Shown: positions 34,803-43,277 of the stretch, one piece after another | Position numbering within the stretch: position 1 is the stretch's first letter | Layout: every line of letters begins with the position of its first letter | Assembly (NCBI RefSeq): GCF_013282575.1 | Contig: NZ_JAAAYE010000026.1 | Span: 1-64,000 of the forward strand | Direction of reading: 5' to 3' | From: Paraburkholderia sp. NMBU_R16 | Lineage (GTDB): Bacteria; Pseudomonadota; Gammaproteobacteria; Burkholderiales; Burkholderiaceae | DNA: 64,000 nucleotides | Program-made: the position numbers and the translations under genes | The notes under the pieces: generated by a model | The model's database searches: none | Told to the model about the DNA's origin: nothing | What the model saw: only the letters and a program-made list of their open reading frames with translations

Positions 34803-35473
34803 ACGAACCCGGTGCGCGCCCCGTTGCGCCCGATTCCGAACAGAACGGTGCGCGCGCCAATGCACAGACCGCGGCGGAGCGCGATCGCCGTTACATGGAA
34901 CAAGCGCTGCAAGCCGCCGAATCCGCGCGCGCAGCGGGCGAGGTGCCGGTCGGCGCAGTGCTGGTGCAAGGCGAACGCGTGCTGGCAACCGGCTTCAACC
35001 ATCCCATCGGCGGTCACGACCCGTCGGCTCATGCCGAAATGGTTGCGTTGCGCGCGGCCGCCCAAACGTTGCAAAACTATCGGCTACCGGGCTGCGAGCT
35101 TTATGTGACGCTCGAGCCTTGTCTGATGTGCGCGGGCGCCATCATGCATGCGCGGATTGCTCGCGTCGTGTTCGGCGCGCACGACCCTAAGACGGGGGCG
35201 TGCGGCAGTGTCGTCGATGCGTTCGCCAATTCCCAGCTCAACCACCATACCCACGTTATTGGCGGCGTGCTCGAAACCGAGTGCAGCGACGCGCTGAAGT
35301 CATTTTTTGCGCATCGGCGCAGGGCGATTCGCGCCGCGCGTGCCGCGGCAAGCGCGCATGTCGCCGGTGCGGCCGGTGCGGCCGGTGCGGCCGGTGCGGC
35401 TGGTGCGGCTGGTGCGGCTGGTGCTACCGATGCCGTCGATGAGCAGCCTGCACGCCCCGTCAGCCCGTGCTGA
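34799..35473 (+). CDS. tadA: tRNA-specific adenosine deaminase TadA
   Basis: 224 residues from a GTG at 34799 that overlaps the upstream stop. The zinc site is H78-A-E80 and P107-C108-x2-C111. It deaminates A34 of tRNA-Arg(ACG) to inosine, an essential step. The usual length is about 160; here a C-terminal tail is extended by an Ala-Gly-Ala repeat (seven 9-bp units, 35363-35425). Residues 1-30 are also an unconserved extension. Confidence 0.95.
   Translation: MNEPGARPVAPDSEQNGARANAQTAAERDRRYMEQALQAAESARAAGEVPVGAVLVQGERVLATGFNHPIGGHDPSAHAEMVALRAAAQTLQNYRLPGCELYVTLEPCLMCAGAIMHARIARVVFGAHDPKTGACGSVVDAFANSQLNHHTHVIGGVLETECSDALKSFFAHRRRAIRAARAAASAHVAGAAGAAGAAGAAGAAGAAGATDAVDEQPARPVSPC
35363..35425 (+). 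repeat. 9-bp tandem repeat (7 units) inside tadA
   Basis: Seven units of GCCGGTGCG or its variants GCTGGTGCG and GCTGGTGCT, encoding (Ala-Gly-Ala)7. The first four units are identical and the last three carry a C-to-T change, suggesting recent expansion by slippage. The length is a multiple of 3, so copy-number change keeps the frame. Confidence 0.9.
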
Positions 35474-35519
35474 GTGACATTGACGAGCCGGCAACGTTCA
35501 CCCCGTTTCGAAATCGACC

Positions 35520-36446
35520 ATGACCCGTACGCACACCATCGAGATCGTCGCTCCCTCCGGCTACCCGCCCGATATGGCCGCCGTCGAGCGCGGCGTTGCG
35601 CGACTGCGCGCGCAAGGTCACCGCGTGAGCGGCGAGGACGTGGCGCAGCGCCGCTACCTGCGCTTTGGCGGCACGGACGCGCAACGCGCGGGCGATCTCA
35701 ATCGGCTTGCCGATCCGGCCCATCCGCTGCCCGACATCGTGCTGGCCTTGCGCGGCAGCTACGGGGCGGTGCGCATTCTCGACCTGCTCGATTACGCGGG
35801 GCTCGCGGGGCGTCTTGCAGGGGCCCCGATCGCGATCTGCGGGCACAGCGATTTCACCGCGATCCAATTGGCGCTCTTTGCTCGCGCAGGTCTCGTGACG
35901 TTCGGCGCGCCAATGCTTACGGCCAATTTCGGCGCCGAGACCGTCAGCGCCTTCACCGACGCGTGTTTCTGGACGGCGCTCGAATCGAGCGAATTCACCG
36001 TGCGCGAACCCGTCGCGCAATGTGTCGAAATCGACGTGGGCGGCACGCTCTGGGGCGGCAATCTCGCGATGATCGCCGCGCTCGTCGGCACGCCCTATAT
36101 GCCGCACATCGACGGCGGGATTTTGTTCGTCGAAGACGTGAACGAGCATCCGTACCGCGTCGAGCGAATGCTCTATCAGCTTCATCACGCCGGCGTTCTC
36201 GCGCGCCAGCGGGCGCTGATACTCGGCGATTTCATCGGCGGCAAGCTGGCGCCCCTCGACAACGGTTACGACTTTTCCGCCATGGTCGAGCACATCCGCA
36301 CCGTCACGGGCATACCGATCGTAACCGGCCTGCGCTTCGGCCATGGCAGCGACCTCGTTACGCTCCCGTTCGGCGCTCGGGCGCGGCTCCAAGCCGACGG
36401 CGAGGGGTTCTCGCTGACCGTCAGCGGGCATCCCACGCTCGCCTGA
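35520..36446 (+). CDS. ldcA: LD-carboxypeptidase
   Basis: 308 residues. S66-family features are the N-terminal IVAPSGYPPD, DIVLALRGSYGAVRILDLLDY, the nucleophile serine in GHSDFTAIQ, GGTLWGGNLAMIAALVGTPYMP and the late His in GHGSD. It cleaves the terminal D-Ala from murein tetrapeptides during peptidoglycan recycling in the cytoplasm. It stands 47 bases after tadA. Confidence 0.92.
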   Translation: MTRTHTIEIVAPSGYPPDMAAVERGVARLRAQGHRVSGEDVAQRRYLRFGGTDAQRAGDLNRLADPAHPLPDIVLALRGSYGAVRILDLLDYAGLAGRLAGAPIAICGHSDFTAIQLALFARAGLVTFGAPMLTANFGAETVSAFTDACFWTALESSEFTVREPVAQCVEIDVGGTLWGGNLAMIAALVGTPYMPHIDGGILFVEDVNEHPYRVERMLYQLHHAGVLARQRALILGDFIGGKLAPLDNGYDFSAMVEHIRTVTGIPIVTGLRFGHGSDLVTLPFGARARLQADGEGFSLTVSGHPTLA

Positions 36447-36479
36447 ACCGCACTTCTCGTAGCGCACGGCGCGCGCTAA

Positions 36480-36491
36480 ATTGTTGACAAT
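36480..36491. promoter_or_regulatory. GntR-family operator, distal copy
   Basis: ATTGTTGACAAT, a perfect 5-2-5 dyad of the kind bound by FCD-type GntR regulators. The 16-base string AAATTGTTGACAATCT (36478-36493) recurs exactly at 36623-36638, 145 bases downstream, upstream of the GntR gene. Confidence 0.7.
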
Positions 36492-36624
36492 CTGATGCTC
36501 GATTTCTCGCCCGGATGCGGTGCGCACCTTTCCCGGGCATGCACGTGGCTGGCGCGTTTATGCACCAAATAGCGGATTTTTCAGTAGAAACCCGCAATGA
36601 TGGGCGCCGTTCGTGGTCGATAAA

Positions 36625-36636
36625 ATTGTTGACAAT
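36625..36636. promoter_or_regulatory. GntR-family operator, proximal copy
   Basis: Second perfect copy of ATTGTTGACAAT, 28 bases before the GntR start codon. It contains a consensus -35 box (TTGACA, 36629-36634), so bound repressor would block the promoter directly. Confidence 0.7.
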
Positions 36637-36656
36637 CTTTATGTCCAACCTACTAT
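36629..36656 (+). promoter_or_regulatory. Promoter of the GntR gene
   Basis: TTGACA at 36629-36634, a 16-base spacer, and TACTAT at 36651-36656 (4 of 6 to consensus). Transcription would start near 36663, at or just before the ATG at 36664, implying a leaderless or nearly leaderless mRNA. Confidence 0.5.
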
Positions 36657-36663
36657 ACCCATC

Positions 36664-37356
36664 ATGCCGACGCCGAAATCATCCGACGCTGCAATACCCT
36701 CGGCGATTGCCGAGCGCATTCGCGACGCGATCCTCGAACACCGGTTGAAGCCCGGCGCGAAGCTCACCGAGGCTCAGCTGTGCGAGGTGTTCGATGTCAA
36801 GCGCGGAACGGTGCGGCAAGCGCTCTCGCAGCTCGCCGGCGAGCATCTCGTCGATCTCGAGCCGAATCGCGGCGCCTTCGTGGCCAGCCCATCGCTACGC
36901 GAGGTGCATGAGGTGTTCGAGATGCGCCGCATCATCGAGGCAGCGGTGATCGAGCGCGTTTGCGGCAATCAAGACGGGAAGGGGGCGGCGCATTTGAAGG
37001 TGATCGCCAAGATGATCGAGCGCGAACGCGCTGCGTTCGAGCATCGCGATTTCCGTTCGTGGATCCGTCTATCGGGCGAGTTTCACACGGCGCTCGCGGA
37101 GCTCACCGGTAATCGCGTGCTCTGCAATTGTCTCGCCGGGCTCGTTGCGCGCTCGACGTTGATCTCGGCGCTCTATGAATCGCTGGGGCGTAGTCCGTGC
37201 TCGTTCGACGAACACGCACAAATCGTCGATGCAATCGGCGCCGGCGACACCGCGCGCGCCTCGGAGTTGATGGTGCGTCATTTGCAGACGGTCGAACTGA
37301 AGATGCTCGATCGGCCCGCGCGCGGGGCGGCCGATTTGCGCGAGGTATTCGGCTAA
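36664..37356 (+). CDS. GntR-family regulator, FadR/FCD subfamily
   Basis: 230 residues from the ATG at 36664. It has a winged helix (LKPGAKLTEAQLCEVFDVKRGTVRQAL split about 27-58; LVDLEPNRGAFVA) and an all-helical FCD domain with metal-site residues (GEFHTALAELTGN, FDEHAQIVDAIGAGD). Two identical dyads lie upstream, so it probably represses itself. Because it precedes the permease and allantoin genes, it is the likely regulator of purine catabolism. Confidence 0.92.
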   Translation: MPTPKSSDAAIPSAIAERIRDAILEHRLKPGAKLTEAQLCEVFDVKRGTVRQALSQLAGEHLVDLEPNRGAFVASPSLREVHEVFEMRRIIEAAVIERVCGNQDGKGAAHLKVIAKMIERERAAFEHRDFRSWIRLSGEFHTALAELTGNRVLCNCLAGLVARSTLISALYESLGRSPCSFDEHAQIVDAIGAGDTARASELMVRHLQTVELKMLDRPARGAADLREVFG

Positions 37357-37403
37357 CACGCGCATGCGCCGAGGGTCCCCGAAAGGCGGGTCCTCTTCAA
37401 CTG

Positions 37404-37418
37404 TTTAGTACAACTAAA
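37404..37418. promoter_or_regulatory. Inverted repeat upstream of the NCS1 permease gene
   Basis: TTTAGT-ACA-ACTAAA, a perfect 6-3-6 dyad in an AT-rich patch between the GntR gene and the permease. It is a candidate operator for the permease operon. Its sequence differs from the GntR dyads at 36480 and 36625. Confidence 0.4.
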
Positions 37419-37530
37419 TAACTTTCAGCCGCGAATCGCGCCGACCGCGGCTGCCGTTCGACAGGCGCTCGGTCTTGCGCGGGTATCCGACACGCCGCGC
37501 AGCAACGTTGTTCCTTTACCGGAGACGCTT

Positions 37531-39015
37531 ATGCCTGACCTGACCGTACCCACCGATGCCGGCGCTGTCGGCCCATCGTCCGCCCATGCCGATACGGGTG
37601 TGCCCGCAGGCTATAGCGAACGTCTGTGCAACGCGGATCTCGCGCCGCTGCGCGATCAACACTGGGGCGCCTATAACATTTTCGCGTTCTGGATGTCGGA
37701 CGTGCATAGCGTGGGGGGCTATGTGTTCGCGGGAAGCTTGTTCGCGCTCGGCTTGACGAGTTGGCAAGTGCTGGTTGCACTTTTGGTCGGCATCGGAATC
37801 GTCAATGTCTTCGCGAATCTGATCGCGAAGTCGAGCCAGCAAAACGGCGTGCCTTACCCGGTCATTTGCCGCGCCACGTTCGGCGTGCTCGGCGCCAACA
37901 TCCCGGCCGTGATTCGCGGGCTCATCGCCGTTGCCTGGTACGGGATTCAGACCTATCTCGCATCGAGCGCGTTCGTCATCGTTCTGCTGAAGTTCGCCCC
38001 GCAGCTGATGCCCTATGCCGACGTTCATCATCATGGCTGGCTCGGATTGTCGACGCTGGGCTGGGCCGGCTTCATGGTGCTCTGGGTATTGCAGGCACTC
38101 GTGTTCTGGAACGGGATGGAGACGATCAAGAAGTTCATCGATTTCGCGGGCCCCGCGGTGTACGTGGTCATGTTCATCCTGGCCGGGTACATGGTTGCGC
38201 GCGCAGGCATATCGAACATCCATCTGAATCTTGGAACCGTGAAGTACCACGGCTGGGAGGCATTACCTGTCACGATCACGGCGATTTCGCTCGTCGTCTC
38301 GTACTTCTCCGGGCCGATGCTGAACTTCGGCGACTTTTCGCGCTACTGCAAGAGCTACGCGAGCGTCAAACGCGGCAATTTCTGGGGGCTCCCGGTCAAC
38401 TTCCTGGCGTTCTCGCTGGTCACGGTCGTGACGACCTCGGCGACGCTGCCCGTATTCGGCGAGCTCATCACGGACCCGGTCTCCACGGTCGGGCGCATCG
38501 ATCAGCCGTTCGCCGTCGTGCTTGGCGCGCTGACGTTCATGATCGCGACGATCGGCATCAATATCGTCGCGAATTTCGTCTCGCCGGCATTCGACTTCTC
38601 GAACGTGGCGCCGAAACATATCAGCTGGCGCGCGGGCGGCATGCTGGCCGCGACGGCGTCGGTGTTCATCACGCCGTGGAACCTGTTCAACAACCCGGCC
38701 GTGATCCACTACACGCTCGATGTGCTCGGCTCGTTCATCGGCCCGTTGTATGGCGTCTTGATCGTCGATTACTTCATCGTGAAGCGGCAGCATGTCGTGC
38801 TCGACGATCTCTATTCGATGTCCGAGCACGGAACCTACTGGTACCGAGGCGGTGTGAACTGGCGCGCCGTCGCGGCCGTGTTGCCGGCTGCGGCGCTTGC
38901 CGTGGCCTGCGTCATGACGCCCGCACTCGCAACGCTTGCGAACTTTTCGTGGTTCATCGGCGTTGGGCTTGCCGCCTTGTTCTATTGGCTCGCCACACGC
39001 GGGCTGCGCGGCTGA
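37531..39015 (+). CDS. NCS1-family purine/allantoin permease
   Basis: 494 residues with 12 membrane segments. NCS1 features are LRDQHWGAYNIFAFWMSDVHSVGGY at segment 1, NGVPYPVICRATFGVLGANIPA near segment 3 and FGDFSRYCKSY in the middle. TITPWN-type helix TPWNLFNNP is also present. PucI-like members carry allantoin and others carry uracil or hydantoin. Allantoin is favoured by the downstream racemase, allantoinase and allantoicase. GGAGACGCTT supports the start. Confidence 0.92.
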   Translation: MPDLTVPTDAGAVGPSSAHADTGVPAGYSERLCNADLAPLRDQHWGAYNIFAFWMSDVHSVGGYVFAGSLFALGLTSWQVLVALLVGIGIVNVFANLIAKSSQQNGVPYPVICRATFGVLGANIPAVIRGLIAVAWYGIQTYLASSAFVIVLLKFAPQLMPYADVHHHGWLGLSTLGWAGFMVLWVLQALVFWNGMETIKKFIDFAGPAVYVVMFILAGYMVARAGISNIHLNLGTVKYHGWEALPVTITAISLVVSYFSGPMLNFGDFSRYCKSYASVKRGNFWGLPVNFLAFSLVTVVTTSATLPVFGELITDPVSTVGRIDQPFAVVLGALTFMIATIGINIVANFVSPAFDFSNVAPKHISWRAGGMLAATASVFITPWNLFNNPAVIHYTLDVLGSFIGPLYGVLIVDYFIVKRQHVVLDDLYSMSEHGTYWYRGGVNWRAVAAVLPAAALAVACVMTPALATLANFSWFIGVGLAALFYWLATRGLRG

Positions 39016-39057
39016 TCGTCCGACGACATGCTCAACGCTCGCGGGAACCACCAGGCG

Positions 39058-39801
39058 ATGAAGATCAAACTCATCAATCCGAATACGACTGCGCGCATGA
39101 CCGATACGATGGCGGCATGCGCACGAAGCATCGCGGCGCCGGGCACCGAGATCATTTCCGCCACGTCGAGCATGGGGCCGCCATCGATCGAGAGCTGGTA
39201 CGACGAGTCGCTCGCGCTGCCGGGATTGCTGGCCGAAGTGGCGGCCGGCGAGCGCGAGGGAATCGATGCTTACGTCATCGGCTGTTTCGGCGATCCGGGC
39301 TTGTTCGCGGCGCGCGAGCTTGCACGCGGACCCGTCATTGGCATTGCCGAGGCCGCGATGCATGCGGCGAGCGTCATCGCGCCGGGATTTACGGTCGTCA
39401 CGACGCTCGCCCGTACGACGGGCATGGCGTGGCATCTGGCCGAGCGCTACGGGATGAAGCGGTTTTGCCGCAACGTGCGCGCGACCGAGGTTGCCGTGCT
39501 CGATCTGGACCGCCCGGGCAGCGGGGCGCGTCGACTCATCGTCGATGAGTGCCGCCGTGCGCTCGCGGACGATGGCGCCGACGCCATCGTGCTCGGCTGC
39601 GCCGGCATGGTCGACCTTTGTCGCGCGATCGAGGACGCGATCGGCGCACCCGTCGTCGAAGGTGTCACCGCGGCGCTCAAATGGGCCGAGGCGCTCGTTT
39701 CGCTCGGGCTCGCCACGGCCAAACGTGGCGAGTATGCGCGTCCGCTCGCGAAGCGCTATGACGGTCCATTGGCCGAGTTCAGCCCGCGCGAGACGCCGTA
39801 G
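39058..39801 (+). CDS. Asp/Glu/hydantoin racemase family, probable allantoin racemase
   Basis: 247 residues from the ATG at 39058, where homology begins (KIKLINPNTTARMTDTM); an upstream ATG at 39028 would add 10 residues. The two catalytic cysteines are in VIGCFGDPGL and VLGCAGMVDL. Between a permease and allantoinase, racemisation of allantoin (HpxA-like) is the best guess; hydantoin racemase is the alternative. Confidence 0.88.
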   Translation: MKIKLINPNTTARMTDTMAACARSIAAPGTEIISATSSMGPPSIESWYDESLALPGLLAEVAAGEREGIDAYVIGCFGDPGLFAARELARGPVIGIAEAAMHAASVIAPGFTVVTTLARTTGMAWHLAERYGMKRFCRNVRATEVAVLDLDRPGSGARRLIVDECRRALADDGADAIVLGCAGMVDLCRAIEDAIGAPVVEGVTAALKWAEALVSLGLATAKRGEYARPLAKRYDGPLAEFSPRETP

Positions 39802-40003
39802 CGCAGCGCAAAGCCGGTTCGCGGCAGCCGCGCTGCCCGCGCGGGACATATGCGCGCGGTGAGCTTCGCTATCGGCGCGCCCGTATGGGCGCCCGAGGGC
39901 GTTTTCTATACACTGATCCGACCGATTCGAACCGTTGCCGTGCCTCGCACGCATGCCGCTGCGCCGCACGGACGGTCAACTTCTTTTTGGCAGGGACTTT
40001 GCC

Positions 40004-40954
40004 ATGACATCCGAGCCCCGCTATCCGCGCGACCTGATCGGCTATGGCCGGCAACCCGTTCAGGCCGATTGGCCCGACGGGGCGCGTATCGCCGTGCAGT
40101 TCGTTCTCAATTACGAGGAGGGCGGCGAGAACTGCGTACTGCACGGCGATCCCGCTTCCGAGCAGTTTCTGTCCGAAATAGTCGGCGCGGCCGCTTATCC
40201 GGCGCGACACATGAGCATGGAGTCGATCTACGAGTACGGCTCCCGTGCCGGCGTCTGGCGCATCTTGCGCGAGTTCGACAAACGCGGCCTGCCGCTCACG
40301 GTCTTCGGCGTCGGCATGGCGATCGAGCGCAACCCCGAAGTGGCGCGCGCGTTCGTCGAAGCGGGGCACGAGATTGCCTGTCACGGATGGCGCTGGATCC
40401 ACTATCAGGACATGCCGCCCGAGCGTGAAGCCGAGCATATGCGGCTCGGCATGGAGGCGATCGAGCGTGTCACGGGCGTGCGGCCGCTCGGCTGGTATAC
40501 CGGGCGCGACAGCCCGAACACGCGGCGGCTCGTGGCGGAGTACGGCGGCTTCCTTTACGACTCCGACTACTACGGCGACGATTTGCCGTTTTGGACCGAA
40601 GTCGAGGTGACAGGCGGCGAAAAGCGGCCGCAACTGATCGTTCCGTATACGCTCGATACGAACGACATGCGGTTTGCGACGCCGCAAGGCTTCAATACGG
40701 CCGATCATTTCTTCACCTACCTGCGCGATGCCTTCGACGTGCTTTACGAGGAAGGCGGCGAAGTACCGAAAATGCTGTCGATCGGCATGCATTGCCGTCT
40801 GCTCGGTCGGCCCGGCCGCTTTCGCGCGTTGCAGCGGTTTCTCGACCATATCGAAGGCAGGGATCGCGTGTGGGTGGCGCGCCGCGTCGACATTGCGCGC
40901 CATTGGCATACGCGTCATCCCTATCGGCAAAACGAGAATGGCGCGCGCGCGTGA
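40004..40954 (+). CDS. puuE: Allantoinase PuuE (polysaccharide deacetylase fold)
   Basis: 316 residues from the ATG at 40004. PuuE signatures are RYPRDLIGYGRQPVQADWP, NYEEGGENCVLHGD, EIACHGWRWIHYQDMP and LGWYTGRDSPNTRRL. It hydrolyses allantoin to allantoate without metal, unlike AllB. Its stop overlaps a GTG that can start uraD. The 202 bases before it show nothing notable. Confidence 0.95.
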   Translation: MTSEPRYPRDLIGYGRQPVQADWPDGARIAVQFVLNYEEGGENCVLHGDPASEQFLSEIVGAAAYPARHMSMESIYEYGSRAGVWRILREFDKRGLPLTVFGVGMAIERNPEVARAFVEAGHEIACHGWRWIHYQDMPPEREAEHMRLGMEAIERVTGVRPLGWYTGRDSPNTRRLVAEYGGFLYDSDYYGDDLPFWTEVEVTGGEKRPQLIVPYTLDTNDMRFATPQGFNTADHFFTYLRDAFDVLYEEGGEVPKMLSIGMHCRLLGRPGRFRALQRFLDHIEGRDRVWVARRVDIARHWHTRHPYRQNENGARA

Positions 40955-41478
40955 AGCCCATGCACTACCGATACACGCTGGAACAACTGAACACGATGCC
41001 GCGCGACGCATTCGAGGCGGCGCTATCGGGCATCTTCGAGCATTCTCCCTGGGTGGCGCGGCAGGCGGCCGATGCAAGACCGTTTTCGAGCGTCGATGCG
41101 CTTCATGCGGCGATGTGCGGCATCGTGGCGAAGGCGGCCCCGGCGCGGCAGCTCGCGCTCATCGATGCCCACCCGGAACTCGCCGGCAAAGCTGCGGTGC
41201 GCGGCGAGCTGACGGAGGAATCGACACGCGAGCAAAGCGGTGCGGGTCTTGCACAATGCACGCAGGAAGAGTTCGATAAACTGCAGCGCCTGAATCGAGC
41301 CTATCGCGAGAAGTTCGGTTTTCCGTTCATTCTCGCCGTGCGCGGCTACGACCGGGCGGGCATCATCGCGAATTTCGAAGCGCGTTTGAACAACGCGCGC
41401 GACGAGGAGCTGCGCACGAGCCTGGAGCAGATCTATCGCATCGCGCGGTTTCGGATCGACGATCTCGTGAAGGCATGA
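40951..41478 (+). CDS. uraD: OHCU decarboxylase UraD
   Basis: 175 residues from the GTG at 40951, which overlaps the puuE stop (an ATG at 40960 is the alternative). The family motif FEHSPWVARQAADARPF contains the catalytic His, and HPELAGKAAVRGELTEESTREQ and FILAVRGYDRAGI follow. It decarboxylates 2-oxo-4-hydroxy-4-carboxy-5-ureidoimidazoline to S-allantoin. Confidence 0.94.
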   Translation: MKPMHYRYTLEQLNTMPRDAFEAALSGIFEHSPWVARQAADARPFSSVDALHAAMCGIVAKAAPARQLALIDAHPELAGKAAVRGELTEESTREQSGAGLAQCTQEEFDKLQRLNRAYREKFGFPFILAVRGYDRAGIIANFEARLNNARDEELRTSLEQIYRIARFRIDDLVKA

Positions 41479-41532
41479 GCGCATTGATGCATTGATAGAT
41501 CGACATTTCGAAAGATACAAAGGACGACGACG

Positions 41533-42546
41533 ATGGCCCACCCGATTCTCGACCCGAACGCGCCCGAGTTCACGCGACGCTACGTCAATCTGGCCGATCC
41601 ACGGCTGGGCGCGCAGGCACTGGTAGCAAGCGACGAATTTTTCGCGCCCAAGGATCGCATGCTGAGCCCGGAGCCTGCCGTATTCATTCCCGGAAAGTAC
41701 GACGACCACGGCAAATGGATGGACGGGTGGGAAACGCGCCGTAAGCGCACGACGGGGTACGACTGGTGCATCGTGAAACTGGCGCGGGCCGGTATCGTCA
41801 AGGGCGTCGACATCGACACGAGCCATTTCACCGGCAACTTTCCTCCGGCGGCCTCGATCGAGGCCGCGTACGTGCCCGGCGGCGGTCAGCCCGACGATGC
41901 AACGCAATGGGCGCAGATCGTGCCTTCCACGACGTTGCAGGGCAATAGCCATCACTACCTGGAGACGAACGACACGCAGCCATACACGCACGTGCGCCTG
42001 AATCTGTATCCCGACGGCGGCGTCGCGCGCCTTCGCGTGTACGGGCAGCCGCAGGTCGATTGGGCCAATGTGAGCCGAGGCGCGGCGCTCGATCTGGCCG
42101 CGATGGAAAACGGCGCATATATCGTCGCGGCGAACAACGAACATTTCGGCGCGGCCTCGACTCTATTGATGCCGGGCCGCGGTATCGATATGGGCGATGG
42201 CTGGGAGACGCGGCGGCGCCGCGAACCGGGCAACGATTGGGCCATCGTCGCGCTTGCGCATGCGGGCACTATCGAGCGAATCGAAGTCGACACCGCGCAC
42301 TTCAAGGGCAACTTCCCCGATCGCTGCTCGCTGCAAGCGGCTTGCGTCTCCGGGGGGACCGATCGCTCGATCGTCACGCAATCGATGTTCTGGCCGGTGC
42401 TGCTCGACGAGCAAAAGCTGCGCATGGATGCCCAGCATGTCTTCGACAACGGTCTCGCCGCGCTCGGACCCGTGACCCACGTGCGCTTCAACATCTTCCC
42501 GGATGGCGGCGTATCGCGCTTGCGCGTCTGGGGCCGCATCGAGTGA
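41533..42546 (+). CDS. alc: Allantoicase
   Basis: 337 residues made of two homologous jelly-roll halves. Each contains GMDDGWETRRxR-like and HFxGNFP strings ([52 protein letters not shown]). It converts allantoate to ureidoglycolate and urea. It is placed between uraD and allA in one operon. Confidence 0.95.
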   Translation: MAHPILDPNAPEFTRRYVNLADPRLGAQALVASDEFFAPKDRMLSPEPAVFIPGKYDDHGKWMDGWETRRKRTTGYDWCIVKLARAGIVKGVDIDTSHFTGNFPPAASIEAAYVPGGGQPDDATQWAQIVPSTTLQGNSHHYLETNDTQPYTHVRLNLYPDGGVARLRVYGQPQVDWANVSRGAALDLAAMENGAYIVAANNEHFGAASTLLMPGRGIDMGDGWETRRRREPGNDWAIVALAHAGTIERIEVDTAHFKGNFPDRCSLQAACVSGGTDRSIVTQSMFWPVLLDEQKLRMDAQHVFDNGLAALGPVTHVRFNIFPDGGVSRLRVWGRIE

Positions 42547-42553
42547 GCGCGGC

Positions 42554-43066
42554 ATGAGAGAGCTTCTTATCGAACCGCTCACGCGCGCCGCGTTCGCGCC
42601 GTTCGGCGATGTCATCGAGCTCGAAGGTGCGCGCCAAATCCCGATCAACCTCGGCACGACGATGCGCTACCACGATCTCGCCCATATCGATGTCACCGAA
42701 GGTGGAGGGCGGCCGCTCCTCAATGTGTTTCGCGGCGAACCGCGTGCGTTGCCGTTCGAAGTGCGGATGCTCGAGCGGCATCCGCTCGGCAGCCAGGCGT
42801 TCGTTCCGCTGACGGACGCACCCTATCTGATCGTTGTGGCCCCGAAAGGCGAACTCGTGCCGGCCTCGATGCGCGCTTTCGTGTCGCGCGGCTGGCAGGG
42901 CATCAACTACGCCAAGGGCGTCTGGCACCATCCGCTGATTGCGCTCGATCGATTCAGCGATTTCATCGTCATCGACCGCGGCGGCGAAGGCCACAACTGC
43001 GACGAACAGATGCTGCCCGAACCCGTATGGCTCACCCAGGACGGCATGCGGCGGGCGCTGTCATGA
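42554..43066 (+). CDS. allA: Ureidoglycolate lyase
   Basis: 170 residues from the ATG at 42554, 7 bases after allantoicase. [22 protein letters not shown] is the family start; [28 protein letters not shown] and [13 protein letters not shown] hold the conserved His. It releases glyoxylate and urea, ending the allantoin branch encoded in this window. Confidence 0.94.
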   Translation: MRELLIEPLTRAAFAPFGDVIELEGARQIPINLGTTMRYHDLAHIDVTEGGGRPLLNVFRGEPRALPFEVRMLERHPLGSQAFVPLTDAPYLIVVAPKGELVPASMRAFVSRGWQGINYAKGVWHHPLIALDRFSDFIVIDRGGEGHNCDEQMLPEPVWLTQDGMRRALS

Positions 43067-43277
43067 GCGTTCGAGCCCGGTCTTGCCCTAAATGGCGAGC
43101 CGGGCAAGCACAGTATTGCACCGCCGCAATCATCGAATACCCTGCCCAAGTTTCGGCTTTTCCTCGCTAAAGGCGACGAAATTCGTGTCGTTATCAGAGC
43201 TAACGGATTAGAAGCTCGAAGCGCTGCCGACGAGAAGCAGCGCAACCGTCGAAGAGCGAATACAAACGGGGTGTGTC

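Noticed and set aside
38263-39969. A 568-codon open frame on the minus strand
   Set aside because: Antisense to the permease and racemase genes, Arg/Asp/Ala-rich without recognisable domains.
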